Of a stretch of DNA of 64,000 nucleotides, positions 11,101 through 21,110 are shown piece after piece. The DNA is from Nereocystis luetkeana (Eukaryota > Sar > Phaeophyceae > Laminariales > Laminariaceae): NCBI GenBank assembly GCA_031213475.1, contig JARUPZ010000020.1, positions 2,658,975 to 2,722,974 of the forward strand. Reading direction: 5' to 3'. The position numbers and the translations under genes are program-made. The first letter of the stretch is position 1; every line of letters begins with the position of its first letter. Below the pieces are notes generated by a model, which saw only the letters and a program-made list of their open reading frames with translations, searched no databases and was not told the DNA's origin.

Positions 11101-14100
11101 GGTTAACCTCGAATTCTACTTGTTTGAGTCCTGGGTTCGAGCCCCAGGAGGGTCGGACTTTGACTTTATTTGCAAAAATCAAAATAAAAAAGGATTCAAT
11201 TGTTGAGAGCGCCTTGCAGCGTGGGTAGGCACAATTCGATGCGAGTCGACGAGGGAAGAAGAGGCTGAAATCTTCTCGCGATAAAAACGAAGGCACGTGC
11301 CGTAGCGGGAAGGGGGGAGAAGAGCCTGCTATGTGACCCCGGATCTGAGTTACGAGTTGGAAGGAGAGAGAGAAGAAGATGTGCGAAGATAATAAATGGG
11401 ATGAGAAAATATATATATATATATATATTTCATCATCAATGATACCAGGTACCAGGTATCGTTTTTGGAGCTCTCCGCCAGCCAGTGAGGAGATGCTCAG
11501 AGCCCTCCGCCAGCGGGTGAGGAGATGCTCAGAAAAACTTCTTCGAGCGCGACCCCTACGTTCGTATATTATACCTGTCGTATATATCTAGCACGCGTCT
11601 GGGCGGCTGTTACAACTTTCAGGTGGTATATCGCACAACTTCAAAAAAACGACAAACTCAAAACCTCTCGGCGTGCCACTCGTATACTGGTATACAACAA
11701 CTGCTCGTCTGTGTTCTTCACATCGAACCGTCTTTTCTACCCATCGACATCCCGCGCAACCAGTGTCCCTGCCGATTCTCGCACTCTAATAATGGAGAGA
11801 TACAAGCTCTGTGGCCACTAAAACTACGGTGGTAGCAAAACAGCTACATGCTGCAGCTATACTATCTATACTACAGTTTCAGTCACAATAACAACAGCCC
11901 TGCGCCTGTTCCTACTCACTACCGGGAATGCTGCCGTATTGACGCTGGCACGGTGTGGCACTGGCACTGTGGCACTGCTACTGCCACTACTGCTACGGCT
12001 ACTGCTGCTGCTGCTCCTACTGCTGCTACTGCTACAGCACTGCTACTGCCATCAGACGCCCCGAACAGTTATTTGCTCGATACCGCACATGAAAAAAGGT
12101 CAGAAAAGAAACGCAAACCGGAGCACTTAGATCACAAGACGATCCTGAAGAGAGGACAAACTTTTTTGTTTCCAATTTAGGGTTGCTTGCTTCTTTTAAT
12201 AGACACTCGCCCCTCCGCGGGGGGGGAAGCACTAGTTGTTGGAGGTGGGGGGTCTCTGAACCAAGTGTGATCGCAAAGCGGTAAAAACAAAATGATATAT
12301 ATATACCATTGTACCTGGTAACTTTTATCGCAAGACGTCCTGTGATCGCAGGGCTCCGGTATGATTTACGTTCTGCCTGTTTTGACGTGGGGTGTGGAAA
12401 AAATGATGGTCCGGACGCCTGCTGCGAACTGCTCCGGCTACTGCTGGTTGCCACTGCTGTACTGCTCTTCTACTGGTTTCTACTTGTACAGCCAGCGCAA
12501 CTGCTGTTACTACTACATTACTCCGTCAGTACCCCTATCTATGCTCCTACTTACAAGGTGATTCTTATATCTGTAGTGGGCAGTATTACACGCAAGCAAG
12601 GTGTACTGATATGTACCGGCAGCCTTTTCAATACAGTACAGTAGAACAACCTCATCTCTCGACCGAAGAATCGCCACGAGCACTATTGATACTACTATTA
12701 AAGCTACTGCCGCAGTTGGCTGTGCCGGATGTCGACGGGGAGAAAGAACACCGTTTTTATGTGAAGAACAGACAGCAGTTTACGTACACACATGTCGTGC
12801 CTGTCCTATCCGGTGCGATGAAATCGCTATCTACTCTCTGTACGAAACAAGACTTCTTTCATACCAGGTATAAAAATATGAAACATATTTTGAAAATAAA
12901 ACGGAGGGTCAAAGGTCAAAGGGCGAAAAAAAAAAAGGGTACCTAAATTTCATCCTATTCCTGATTTAACAGGTGAATACTGTTGCCACACCACCGGGAG
13001 TGATGATAACTGCAACTAGCTCCGTTTTCGGAGACAATCTTAGTCGTCTGTTTGTTGGCTGAGTGAGCGCCGTAAGCGATAATCTACCCTCGTTTACGGA
13101 GTCAGGGCGTATACGCACCAGGGCATTGTTAGTAGTTGGGGCTCTGTGAATCCGTGCGTATGTGTAGCGTCTTTATCGCGCGCAGCCCAACAGCACACAA
13201 GCGGCACAGGTGTTTTGCACGTAACGCGCGCCGCGCAGGTGTTGGGCCGCCGGAGGACTCCCAGAGGACCACCGGAAGTTCGCAACCCGCGTAGAGGGGC
13301 CGCCGAAAGCAAAAGTTTGCGACATGTGCGTGGATACATGCTCGCAAACCTGTCAACAGAGTGGGCCAAGACTCCTCCTCCACTGTTTTTTTTTGTTTTT
13401 CCCCACTACGACGAGCAAATATATATATATATTTATGTATATGCCTGCCTCACACATAAAAAACCGCCTCCAGCGAACAAGCACATACATGCACAACATA
13501 CATGGTTGTTTTGGTCTGTGGTGAGAACTTGTTGCGCGCCCCAAAACAAGTGCTGCGCTGCGCCCAACACACCGCCCGCCGCCTGTTGCTACGCAAAAAC
13601 GCAATCATGATCCAAGTAAGTATGTGTTGCGCCAGTGTTACCTGCCCAGGGAAACAAAGTGTCCCGCTGTCCGCAATCTTTACACCAGCACAAGAAAATA
13701 TCAAATGCCCTCTTAAGTCTTGTAGAGAATGGGCCCGCCAACAAGAAACACCTAACCTAACCTCTACTCGTACGTATTCTAGGCAAGCCTGAGATTCTTA
13801 TAGGGGCGCCATCTTCGAACAATCTGGAGAACAGGCTACTATATACAGTACTGGTAGGATTTAGCGTAGAGTCGACCTCACTGAGACCCGTTTTTCTTAA
13901 CCCTTTTAGAACCGCGGTCCCGTTCTGGGGACAAACCAGTCAAATTTCAAGTAGTTTTGTCCCCAAACGGGACCGCGGTTCTAAAGGGGTTAACCCAATT
14001 TCGTAGCTTTCTTTCAAAAAAAGCGAGCCCTTATTATTAGTTCTTACCAGGTATGGATTACTATTTATTACTAATAGCGGGCCTACACTGCTGCATACCA

Positions 14101-15888
14101 GGCACGTACTACTTACACGTATAATAGGCGAGTACAAGTAGGATCGGCTATCGACCACCACTCCGATTTTTTTCCAGGATCTTCCAGAAAAAAAAGTGCG
14201 GGCGCAACATTATTGATCGAGAAAAGCGGTAAAACGCAAAGAACAATAAAACTTTTTGTTCCACTGTAAAACCGGTATACACTACTTGTCTGTAGATTAT
14301 TATTTTACGGGGGGGAGACCATAGTTAATAGGACCTAAGGTAAACATAAAAAACTATACCTGGTAAATATTTAAGAATTTTTGCTAACAATATTTGGTCT
14401 TATTAACTATGGTCCTCCGTGATATGAACCACCAACAGGTACGGGACAGAGTCGTACATAATATATGATAGCGGCCCCTCTATGATACAGCAGCAGACAG
14501 TAGCGGTCTCTCCAGAATGCCGGTGTGCCGCGTGCTCCAGCCAACACTATCAGCACTTTTAGCGGCAACCGGCACTACTACTACTACTCCGCACAACCAC
14601 GCATCACCGGTGAATCCCATCTGTCCCAACCGACTCCAGAGGCGGCACCATTTTAGCGGGTAACCAGTACTTGGTAGCACTATTAGGGGGGACCATAGTT
14701 AATAGGACCATATTATTGCTAGTAAAAATGATGAAATATATAGGTTTTTATGTAGATCATAGGTCCTATTATCTATGGCCCCCCGTAATACTTCTACCCG
14801 GCAATCTAGAGGGATCACCACTTCGCACTATCAATACTACTGGTGTACGCTCACGTACACACTGAGTATACTCGCATACCATGGTAGCTTTTAAATTACG
14901 TACCAGGTATTTGTGAGGGATCAACGTCAATAACTTTAATACCTTGTAAAAAAGAAGTATTTTTTATTTTTTAGTCATCATGTACCTGGTACGGTGTATA
15001 ACTGTACCCCCCCCCCGGCGCAATGCATCAAGACGTTTTTACGTTTTTATACGGTTGACGTCGTACCTTCTACAGTAGTAAATATATAGCAAGCCAGGCA
15101 TGGCCACGCGTCGTCAACTTCTCCTGTCATCGCGCACAGCAGTCAGTAGGGTTCAGCACATTCATCCCAACTCGTCGTTTACTTTTACATCATCGTTGTT
15201 TTTGCTGAAACTCAGTTCTCTCGCGCTTTCAACGACAAAGTCACAGCATTTATCCCAACGTAACCTCACCAATACTGCTGCTGCTGAAGATAGGCAATAA
15301 TACCACCTTTTCTCATCGTCCTGTCTCACGCAGCTCTTTCCATGACCATGCTCCTCCACAAGGCAACACCAAATGTCTGATACACCCAGCAGCAGCAAAC
15401 AGCATCAGCAGCAGCATCAGCAGCAGAGCAGCAGCAGCAGCAGCAGCAAGCAGCAAGCAGCTGCAGTGCGGTGTCTGCTTTGCCGATCTCTTCAACAACA
15501 ACATAATACCCTGGTGCGAGTCATCAGGACCCAGAGAGGGCGTTCGAAACGTTTCCCGTTTTCATGGTGTGATCTACCTGTCTGTCGACTCCATGCTTCG
15601 AGCCAAAACGCCCCGTTTTTTGCGTACTTCTCCCCACGACAGGCCCAACACCACCAACCTACCGCCTACACCAGTAGTGCGTATTGAAAGCAAATGAAGC
15701 GAACGAACAAACACCGACGCATAATAACTGACATTGGTAGAGGGCTTGACCACGACAATCTCGAGAGGATCTTCGGACAAGCTCTCGTAGCCTCCGACCT
15801 TCGTCATGGTCAGCAGGGTGCTGGTGCTGGCCGAGGCCCTCGCCGCCAGTAGCCCCCCGAGCACTCTAAGCCAAGGTGTGAAACCCAT
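7897..15888 (-). CDS. Gene B: choice-of-anchor I family protein, first two exons only
   Basis: Exon 1 (15888-15733) and exon 2 (8117-7897) join in phase 0 to give 125 codons plus two bases. The first 20 or so residues look like a signal peptide (MGFTPWLRVLGGLLAARASA). Then comes MTKVGGYESLSEDPLEIVVV, which matches the family start (LGxYxTGxFDEGAAEIVAYD), and HVFVASSTGTTIFRI to GQVYIVSSVEDWI, which matches the (L/I)FVVN to GxVxFFD segment. The 7,615-nt intron has GTCAGT and CTCAG ends. The next exons (VGxLPDMVTFTPDG and EGEP motifs) were not found down to base 1. Gene B lies on the same strand as gene A, 28.7 kb beyond its stop. The visible parts of A and B do not overlap in homology. Confidence 0.8.
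8276..8392 (-). repeat. MITE-A copy 3
   Basis: Ends TATTACGGGGGACCA and GGTCCCCCTGTAATA; located 160 bp before exon 2 of gene B, in intron 1. Confidence 0.88.
8449..8711 (+). repeat. MITE-C copy 1
   Basis: Family of 210-265 bp with ends GCGTTCTACGATAGAGGT and inverse. Inner landmarks include GCACATTTCCGC, GGCATTCCGAC (inverse) and GAGGAGCCTCAGAAA. Confidence 0.92.
8999..9078. repeat. MITE-B copy 2, diverged
   Basis: CAGTGCCGTTGTGGGAACAA and a weak right arm; the family match is partial. Confidence 0.6.
9186..9283. repeat. MITE-B copy 3
   Basis: AGGACCGCAGTCAGTCCCG to GAAACGCGACTGCGG; directly followed by another copy. Confidence 0.8.
9284..9382. repeat. MITE-B copy 4
   Basis: GAACTGCAGTCAGTCGCG to GAACGGGACTGCCG; tandem with the preceding copy. 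Confidence 0.8.
9710..9778 (-). repeat. SINE-1 3' fragment
   Basis: CCCATTTACAATTTTCGCAC then TCTTCTCCGTC resemble the inverted 3' end of SINE-1, after a T-rich run. Confidence 0.55.
9845..10141 (+). repeat. SINE-2, tRNA-like head
   Basis: Head with B box GGTTCAAATCT (9906-9916). Body GCGAGAGCGTGAGTTAGCTA, CGACGAGCAGTGGGAATGCT and GAGGGTAAAACCTTCTACG. It shares these with 40.2-40.5 kb but not with SINE-1. Confidence 0.8.
10208..10682 (-). repeat. Repeat D copy 2, split by SINE-1
   Basis: Inverse of the D start at 10550-10682 (GATTGAAGAATCGGCACGG, GTGAAGAACAT) and of the D end at 10208-10250 (CATAGAATGTGTAACTCGTG), with a SINE-1 between. Confidence 0.7.
10327..10524 (+). repeat. SINE-1, 5'-truncated, poly-A tail
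   Basis: Body from CACAATTCGATGCGAG on, with a run of about 19 A at the end. It seems to split a copy of repeat D (10208-10250 and 10550-10682). Confidence 0.88.
10796..10888 (-). repeat. SINE-1 diverged fragment
   Basis: TTTTTATCGCGAGAAGAC and TCTCGTCGACTCGCGTCGAA match the inverted body with an added CAG-rich stretch between. Confidence 0.55.
10890..10989 (-). repeat. MITE-A copy 4
   Basis: TATCACGGGGGACCA to GGTCCCGTAATA, in intron 1 of gene B. Confidence 0.85.
11084..11429 (+). repeat. SINE-1, full length, tRNA-like head
   Basis: The head has a Pol III A box TGGTTCAAGTGG (11091-11102) and B box GGTTCGAGCCC (11134-11144). The body contains CACAATTCGATGCGAGTCG, TCTTCTCGCGATAAAA and CCCCGGATCTGAGTTACG. 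It ends in an AT tail. Confidence 0.88.
11706..11823 (+). repeat. Repeat D copy 3
   Basis: GTGTTCTTCACATCGAACCG to GAGAGATACAAGCTCTGTGG. Confidence 0.85.
11938..12050. repeat. (CTG/CTA)n trinucleotide tract
   Basis: CTGCTACTGCTGCTACTG words; open in several frames because of the triplet period. Confidence 0.85.
12060..13730. other. Intron 1 of gene B, unassigned part
   Basis: Only a D fragment, AT runs and short frames. No exon recognised. Confidence 0.5.
12718..12770 (-). repeat. Repeat D copy 4, fragment
   Basis: GGATGTCGACGGGGAGAAAG and TTTATGTGAAGAAC. Confidence 0.7.
13731..14093 (+). mobile_element. TIR element F copy 1, hosting MITE-B
   Basis: It starts GGGCCCGCCAACAAGAAA and ends near GCGGGCCTACACTGCTG. 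It aligns with copy 2 through the GATTCTTATAGGGGCGCC and CTGAGACCCGTTTTTCTT segments. MITE-B at 13897-13993 sits inside it at a TTAA. Confidence 0.75.
13897..13993. repeat. MITE-B copy 5 with TTAA target duplication
   Basis: TTAACCCTTTTAGAACCGC to GCGGTTCTAAAGGGGTTAA. TTAA occurs once at each end. Inserted in element F, whose other copy is empty here. Confidence 0.95.
14301..14424 (-). repeat. MITE-A copy 5, carrying an inserted TACCTGGTA
   Basis: Like the copy at 56594 but with CCTGGTA added after CTATA at 14357. Other copies read CTATATATTT at this point. Confidence 0.85.
14681..14790 (+). repeat. MITE-A copy 6
   Basis: TATTAGGGGGGACCATAG to GGCCCCCCGTAATA, near full length. Confidence 0.9.
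15385..15465. repeat. (CAG)n trinucleotide tract
   Basis: CAGCAGCAGCATCAGCAGC words, in intron 1 of gene B. Confidence 0.9.
15733..15888 (-). CDS. Gene B exon 1 (start codon, signal peptide)
   Basis: 52 codons. I chose the ATG at 15888 because a signal-peptide-like segment follows at once; an in-frame ATG at 15987 would place lysines and a long lead in front of it. A TATATATATACC run lies just upstream, but it may be only a microsatellite. The donor is AAT|GTCAGT. Confidence 0.72.
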
Positions 15889-16739
15889 GCCTATAAGGTA
15901 TATATATATACCAGGCAGACGTACACGTATGCACGAGGACAAGGAAGGAAGGATCAAAGAAAGCGTCGTGTTTTTTTTTTTTTGCAACTGGCGAGGGGGT
16001 GAGAAGAGCTGAGAACGACCGATCGAGAGAGATAGAGATGCGCAATGAATGACGAGGAAGTGTGTGTGATATCATAATATGCCAGGTATACTGCTTGCTA
16101 CGCTTGAACAAAGTATGCTAGCACCTACAAACCCTTATTATATTGTTATTTGTTATTTATGCTACATTTAAAAAGCGATGGGTACGCGTCATGCACACAT
16201 GCACGTGATGAATACATACGGACACGTACTCCTATGCATATTTTGCCTTGGGTACCAACCAGTACGTAGAATATGTCGTATTATGTGTGTGTGATATATT
16301 ATATCATGAGTCCGAATTTATTTGCAGATTCGATTCAGTTGGATGGGGCGAGAACGAACAATTTTGAATGCGGCTCTGTTTTTTATTATCCTACAACAAA
16401 ACGAGCGGCTGGCTTCACGACCTTTCAAAAGCAATCTGTACGCACGTACGTACCTGGTACGCGTCATGCAGACACAGTACACAGCAGTACACAAAATAAT
16501 TATAAATAATTCATGAATCGGAATTTGCAGATTCGATTCAATCGGGATGGAGCGGATGAATGAATGGGTGATGATGCTCTTGTTATTAAATGAAGTATAA
16601 ATAAAAACGTGCGGTAGCTTCACGACATTTCAAAAACAAAATTAGCACCCGTCATGAAGACTTGCAACAGAAAAAGAAGAGTTGCGCTTCTTCTCTACGA
16701 GTATACCAGGTACCAGGTATATATGAGCACACTCGGCAC

Positions 16740-16800
16740 GGCGCTGACTGGGTGTGGTGGATATCGACGGGTGGGTATAGAAAGGACGGTGAACGCACAC
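16740..16800 (-). repeat. Repeat D copy 5, fragment
   Basis: ATATCGACGGGTGGGTATAG then AAAGGACGGTGAAC. Confidence 0.65.
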
Positions 16801-16839
16801 ACTAAAAATACAAACTACCAGGTACTGCTGTATACGTAG

Positions 16840-16910
16840 ATGTATATATATACCCCTGGTATATATGTATATATTATACATATAATATATATATATATAT
16901 TATATGTGCG
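16840..16910. repeat. AT-rich palindromic microsatellite
   Basis: TATATATATATATTATATG and inverses; may form a cruciform. Confidence 0.8.
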
Positions 16911-16918
16911 CACACACT

Positions 16919-16994
16919 GGTCTTGCTTGTGTTGTTGTGTTATCGTACCCGGTACGCTGTCATTTCACTTGCTTAACACTTGGATTTGCGATTA
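16919..16994 (+). repeat. Repeat J copy 1
   Basis: GGTCTTGCTTGTGTTGTTG, CGTACCCGGTACG, CACTTGGATTTGCGA. Confidence 0.7.
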
Positions 16995-17019
16995 CTTTTT
17001 TTTTTTTGGTCTTCCTCTT

Positions 17020-17218
17020 TTTTTTTTTTTTTTTTTTTTTTCATCCCATTTATTATCTTCGCACATCTTCTTCTCTCTCTCCTTCCAACTCGTAACTCAG
17101 ATCCGGGGTCACATAGCAGGCTCTTCTCCCCCCTTCCCGCTACGGTACGTGCCTTCGTTTTTTATCGCGAGAAGATTTCAGCCTTTTCTTCCCTCGTCGA
17201 CTCGCATCGAATTGTGCC
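17020..17218 (-). repeat. SINE-1, 5'-truncated, reverse
   Basis: A T21 run then the inverse of the body, ending at GAATTGTGCC. Confidence 0.88.
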
Positions 17219-17253
17219 TCTAGAGGCAGCTGTCTCACAGCCTGTTGTTGTTG

Positions 17254-17365
17254 TTGTCTTCACATTAAATCGTCCTTTCCACCCAGCTTCATCAGCACAC
17301 CCAGTGTCCGTCCTGATTCCCTATCCTAGAGAGATACTGATTCTGTGGTCACACACTGTGAGACA
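17254..17365 (+). repeat. Repeat D, left copy flanking the LINE
   Basis: CTTCACATTAAATCGTCC, then CAGCTTCATCAGCACACCCA, a variant shared only with 18879-18938. Confidence 0.85.
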
Positions 17366-17388
17366 GAGAAAGACCCAGAACGATAAAT

Positions 17389-17470
17389 AGTCGCAAATTC
17401 AAGTGTCAAGCAAGCAAGTGAAGTGTCACCGTACCGCGTACGAGAACACAACGACACAACAAGCAAGACC
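17389..17470 (-). repeat. Repeat J copy 2, inverted
   Basis: TCGCAAATTCAAGTGTCAAG to AACAAGCAAGACC; inverse of copy 1, so the pair frames a SINE-1 and a D copy. Confidence 0.7.
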
Positions 17471-17689
17471 GGAAAAATAAGAGCAAAATACAATAAAACA
17501 AAAAAAAAACAAAAATTTGAAACGAAAAAAAGAAGAAAGAGAAAAATAAAAAACAGGATGCAAACGACGTAAGGACTTCAGAAAGCCTGCTATTAATAGA
17601 CGGACAATATACGTGTTCAGGAAGGGCAGGTATATCTGCTGCACGGACGAAGCAACACGAAAGAAAGGGAGATCCAGGGAAAAGTCTGT

Positions 17690-18851
17690 AAAGAGCTTGT
17701 CGAACCGATACCTAGCCACCCGATCTATCGTTTCGTTTCTTTCTGCATTCATTCGTCGACAGCTAGCTAGCTGTATCAGAACAGCTGCCCCTCCACCCTC
17801 CCCCCCTCCCCTTGTCGCCATTCTTGGCGTCCTCTGCTGCGTGGCGCAGCCGGCTCTTCTGTGCTTCGTCCCTGTGCCACCTCGCCATGAAGCAGTCCGC
17901 CGCTTCGACGACCCCCCGGTACCACTTCCCGCTCTTCTTAGCCGCCCTCGGCCATAACAACGTCTCTATTCCGAACAGCAGGGGGGAGCTTTCCGTGGAC
18001 CCCTCGGTGACTTGAAAAACCCTGAGGTCGTCTGCTAGGCATTGGACCCAGTTCTTTTCCGGTCGGCCTCGTCCCGGGTTCTCCCCACCAGCCATCGTCC
18101 CAAACATCACCCGGTGGGTCGGCCGCTCGTTAGTCGTCCGCTGTACGGCCCCCGCAAAGAGGAGGCGTCGTTTGCGGGTGGTCGCCTCAACGCTCTCGCA
18201 TTGTGCCTTTTTGAGGGCCTTGGCGTACGACATGAGGTGGTCAGTGCGTTGCCGGCGCTGGAAGCCAATGATCCGTACGAGGAGTTTGTGGTGTGCCGTT
18301 CTGAGCTCAGCGAAGTGCTCCTGACCAAGAGTCCACGTCACGCACCCGTACAGCAGGGTCTCCATCACCTCGGCCTTTAACATGCGCCCTTTTAGGGTGA
18401 GCGGGGCATCCTCCATAATATCGTACAGCTCCCGTTCAAACCGATTGTAGCATGCCCATGCGAGTCGGATCCGTCGCATGATCTCTGGCATAGTGTCAGC
18501 GCTTGCGACGACAAGGCCGCCCAGGTACAGAAACTGCATCGTCTGCCTATACCTCTGTCCCGCTGCTTCGATGACGAGCGGTGAGGTCCGGGGTGCCTGA
18601 TTCGGTGTCCGCAGCAGCATGGTCTCCGTCTTCTTTCGGATACGGTGAGACCTGCTGCTTCGAAAACGGTCACAATCACGGTCATCAGTCTTCGCAAGGC
18701 CTTCCGCCGACTCGGACACAATGCCTGCATCGTCCGCGTACAGCATACCCCACACTACCCTCCGTACGTAAGTTAGTGGGTCAACCTTCACCCCGCCCTC
18801 GCCGAGGTCCTCCTCTAGGCGAACAAAGTCCCTCACAATATCTGTGACCAC
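17690..18851 (-). pseudogene. Non-LTR (LINE) reverse transcriptase, 5'-truncated, C-terminal part
   Basis: A 362-codon frame (18851-17763) opens just before the RT palm motif LYADDAGIVSES (YADD at 38-41). It continues through FLYLGGLV, RRIRLAWACYNRFERELYD, TLLYGCVTWTLG and a GRGRPEKNW tail, typical of algal non-LTR elements. Residues 55-72 are out of frame: the neighbouring frame there reads MTVIVTVFEAAGLTVSE, so two indels cancel. A further piece (ETIDRVARYR) lies in another frame near 17,720. Nothing N-terminal to the YADD region remains. Inverted copies of dispersed repeat D flank the fragment. Confidence 0.88.
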
Positions 18852-18878
18852 AAAAATAATAATGTTTTTCTCTCTAGA

Positions 18879-18938
18879 CGGGCACTGACTGGGTGTGCTG
18901 GTGAAGCTGGGTAGAAAGGACGATTTAATGTGAAGACA
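18879..18938 (-). repeat. Repeat D, right copy flanking the LINE, inverted
   Basis: CTGGGTGTGCTGGTGAAGCT then GGACGATTTAATGTGAAGAC. Confidence 0.85.
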
Positions 18939-19186
18939 TCAACAACTGGCACCACCAGTTCCCTGCAGTAGGTTCACCTATTATTATTGATAGGGTTCTT
19001 GTTCTTGTTTATATTTATGTGTAACAAATTATACCAGTATACATGAAGCCGAATCTATTTGCAGATTATTCTCCACTGCTGTGGGGAGCGAATATACTAT
19101 TGATAGTGATGATGATGTAATTTTCGGTCACACTCATTTTCATTTATGGGGCAAATTACTGGGTGATGCAAGTTGGGACACAAACT

Positions 19187-19280
19187 TTAACCCCTTTAGA
19201 ACCGCAGTGCCCAAGTCCCGTTGTGGGGACAAACCACTCAAATTTCGTGTAGTTTGTCCAAAGATCGGGACTGCATTTAA
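19187..19280. repeat. MITE-B copy 6
   Basis: TTAACCCCTTTAGAACCGC start; right arm degraded; shares its terminal TTAA with the next copy. Confidence 0.85.
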
Positions 19281-19373
19281 CCCCTTTAGAACCGCAGTCC
19301 CGTTTGGGGACAAAACTACTTGAAATTTGACTGGATTGTCCCCAGAACGGGACTGCGGTTCTAAAAGGGTGAA
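19277..19373. repeat. MITE-B copy 7
   Basis: TTAACCCCTTTAGAACCGC to GCGGTTCTAAAAGGGTGAA; tandem with copy 6. Confidence 0.9.
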
Positions 19374-19730
19374 AGAGAAGACGATAGATGCCGAAAACCT
19401 CTTGAAACAAAAGCTGCCTAAAACCTCTTGAAACAAAAGCTGCCGAAAACCTGCCCTCGGAGGTGAACAAAAGCGGGGCGGATATATAAGAACCGACGAT
19501 ATATGAAAATGTGGGTCAAAGCGTTCTTTCTATTTCCGCACAGAGCGGTACCTCGTGTGCCGCAACCATTGTTTGGTCTTTCTCTTGTTTGTGACGAAGG
19601 AATAATTATACTTCAGGGAAATGCGTCACAGAGTAGCATCAACAGTAGTAGTATTAATAGTAGGATGAGACCCTACTCGTAAAAGTAGGTTGGAAAATAA
19701 AAAAGCTACCAGGTATGTACCAGGTGTGTG

Positions 19731-19838
19731 TGTGTGTTCTTCACATTATTAAATCGTTCTTTCTACCCGTCGACATCCAGCACAACCAGTGTCCGTGCCG
19801 ATTCTTCAATCCTAGAAGAAGAGATACAAAGTACACTC
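19731..19838 (+). repeat. Repeat D copy
   Basis: GTGTTCTTCACATTATTAAA to GAAGAGATACAAAG; two TACCAGG motifs directly precede it. Confidence 0.85.
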
Positions 19839-19924
19839 ATGTGACGGCAGCAGTATCAGCTGGAGTGCCCCTGTATACTCGTATTAGGTATACCCCAACG
19901 TGACCCGTTGAGGAGTGTTTCTCT

Positions 19925-20190
19925 TTGTGTGTGTGTTCTTCACATTAAACCGTTCTTTCTACCCGGCGACATGCAGCACAACCAGTGTCCGTGCCGATTC
20001 TTCAATCCTATCAATAGAAGAGATACAAGTTCTGTGGTCACAATGCTACGCACCAGAGATACTATTAATACGTTGCCACGTACCAGGTATCGGGTACCTG
20101 GTATGCAGTAAGCACAGCAGTGGGCAATGCAATGCCATGTCATCATACTAGATACGATAGGCACGACATACACGTTCTATGAAATAGAGA
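19925..20190 (+). repeat. Repeat D, full copy with motif insertion
   Basis: As copy 1, but with 21 extra bases between CACGTA and TGCAGT that carry TACCAGGTA and TACCTGGTA (20081-20103). Confidence 0.88.
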
Positions 20191-20303
20191 AACGAAAGGA
20201 AACCATCAAAAAGAAAACAAAAACAAAGAAGACAAATCGAAGAGAGAAAAAAACAAAAATGAAAGCAAAAACCAGCAAAAACTAGAAGAAACAATCTATC
20301 GTG

Positions 20304-20322
20304 CCCCCCCCCCCCCCCCCCC
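20304..20322. repeat. C19 tract
   Basis: Uninterrupted run of C after an A-rich stretch. Confidence 0.95.
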
Positions 20323-20488
20323 GCAGGCGAGGTAGCCAACACTTGAAAAAGAATGAGCTGGAAACTGTCTATAGAGCTTGTGAAATCGCTTGATATTAAC
20401 CAGTGTGGCAGTGCTTTGGAAGTACTACTGTAGTGCGGTGCTGACGCGTACCTACACTACAAAAAATGACCACTTTTTCTACAATACA

Positions 20489-20676
20489 GCACAATTCGAT
20501 GCGCGTCGACGAGGGAAGCAAAGGCTGAAATCTTCTCGCGATAAAAATGAAGGCACGTACCGTAGCGGGAAGGGGGTAGAAGAGCCTGCTATGTGACCCC
20601 GGATCTGAGTTACGAGTTGGAAGGAGAGAGATGAGAAGATGTGCGAAGATAATACATGGGATGAGCAAAAAAAAAC
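20489..20676 (+). repeat. SINE-1, 5'-truncated
   Basis: CACAATTCGATGCGCGTCG to GGGATGAGCAAAAAAAA. Confidence 0.88.
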
Positions 20677-21001
20677 CCAACATAAAAAGCTGCAGCTTGC
20701 AAAGTTGAGTATCAACTACCAGGTATGTAAAGTAATCAGTCGAACTCACAGCTAGCTGCTGACGTATTTCATAATTTTATAAAATACAGCTGACGTACGA
20801 GTATTTCATAGTTAGTTTTTAAATAAAATAAAAAAAGATTACAGAATTATAGTAGTCTTCGGCACGAACTCCATATATATATCACAGGCGGCGAAGAACA
20901 TCGTATTCTCATCATTACCAGGTACATCATTACTTGTTATACAAACACCCTTAACCCCCTCCTTTTATTACTGTATAAAAATACATAAATACACTTCAAG
21001 A

Positions 21002-21110
21002 TATTACGGGGGGCCATAGTTAACAGGACCAAATATTGTTAGTAGAAATGGTTAAATATATAGGTTTAAATGTAAACCACAGTCTATTAACTATGGCCCC
21101 CCGAGTAATA
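21002..21110 (+). repeat. MITE-A copy 7
   Basis: TATTACGGGGGGCCATAG to GGCCCCCCGAGTAATA. Confidence 0.9.

Noticed and set aside
11084..11160. A real tRNA gene
   Set aside because: The A and B boxes are present but the cloverleaf is imperfect and the sequence recurs as the head of a dispersed repeat, so it is a SINE head.
15373..15687. Plus-strand 104-codon frame with Gln/Ser runs
   Set aside because: It is open because of a (CAG)n tract in intron 1 of gene B; no domain.
15889..15915. TATA box for gene B
   Set aside because: The TA run lies only about 13-25 nt before the chosen ATG and TA microsatellites are common here, so a promoter role is not supported.
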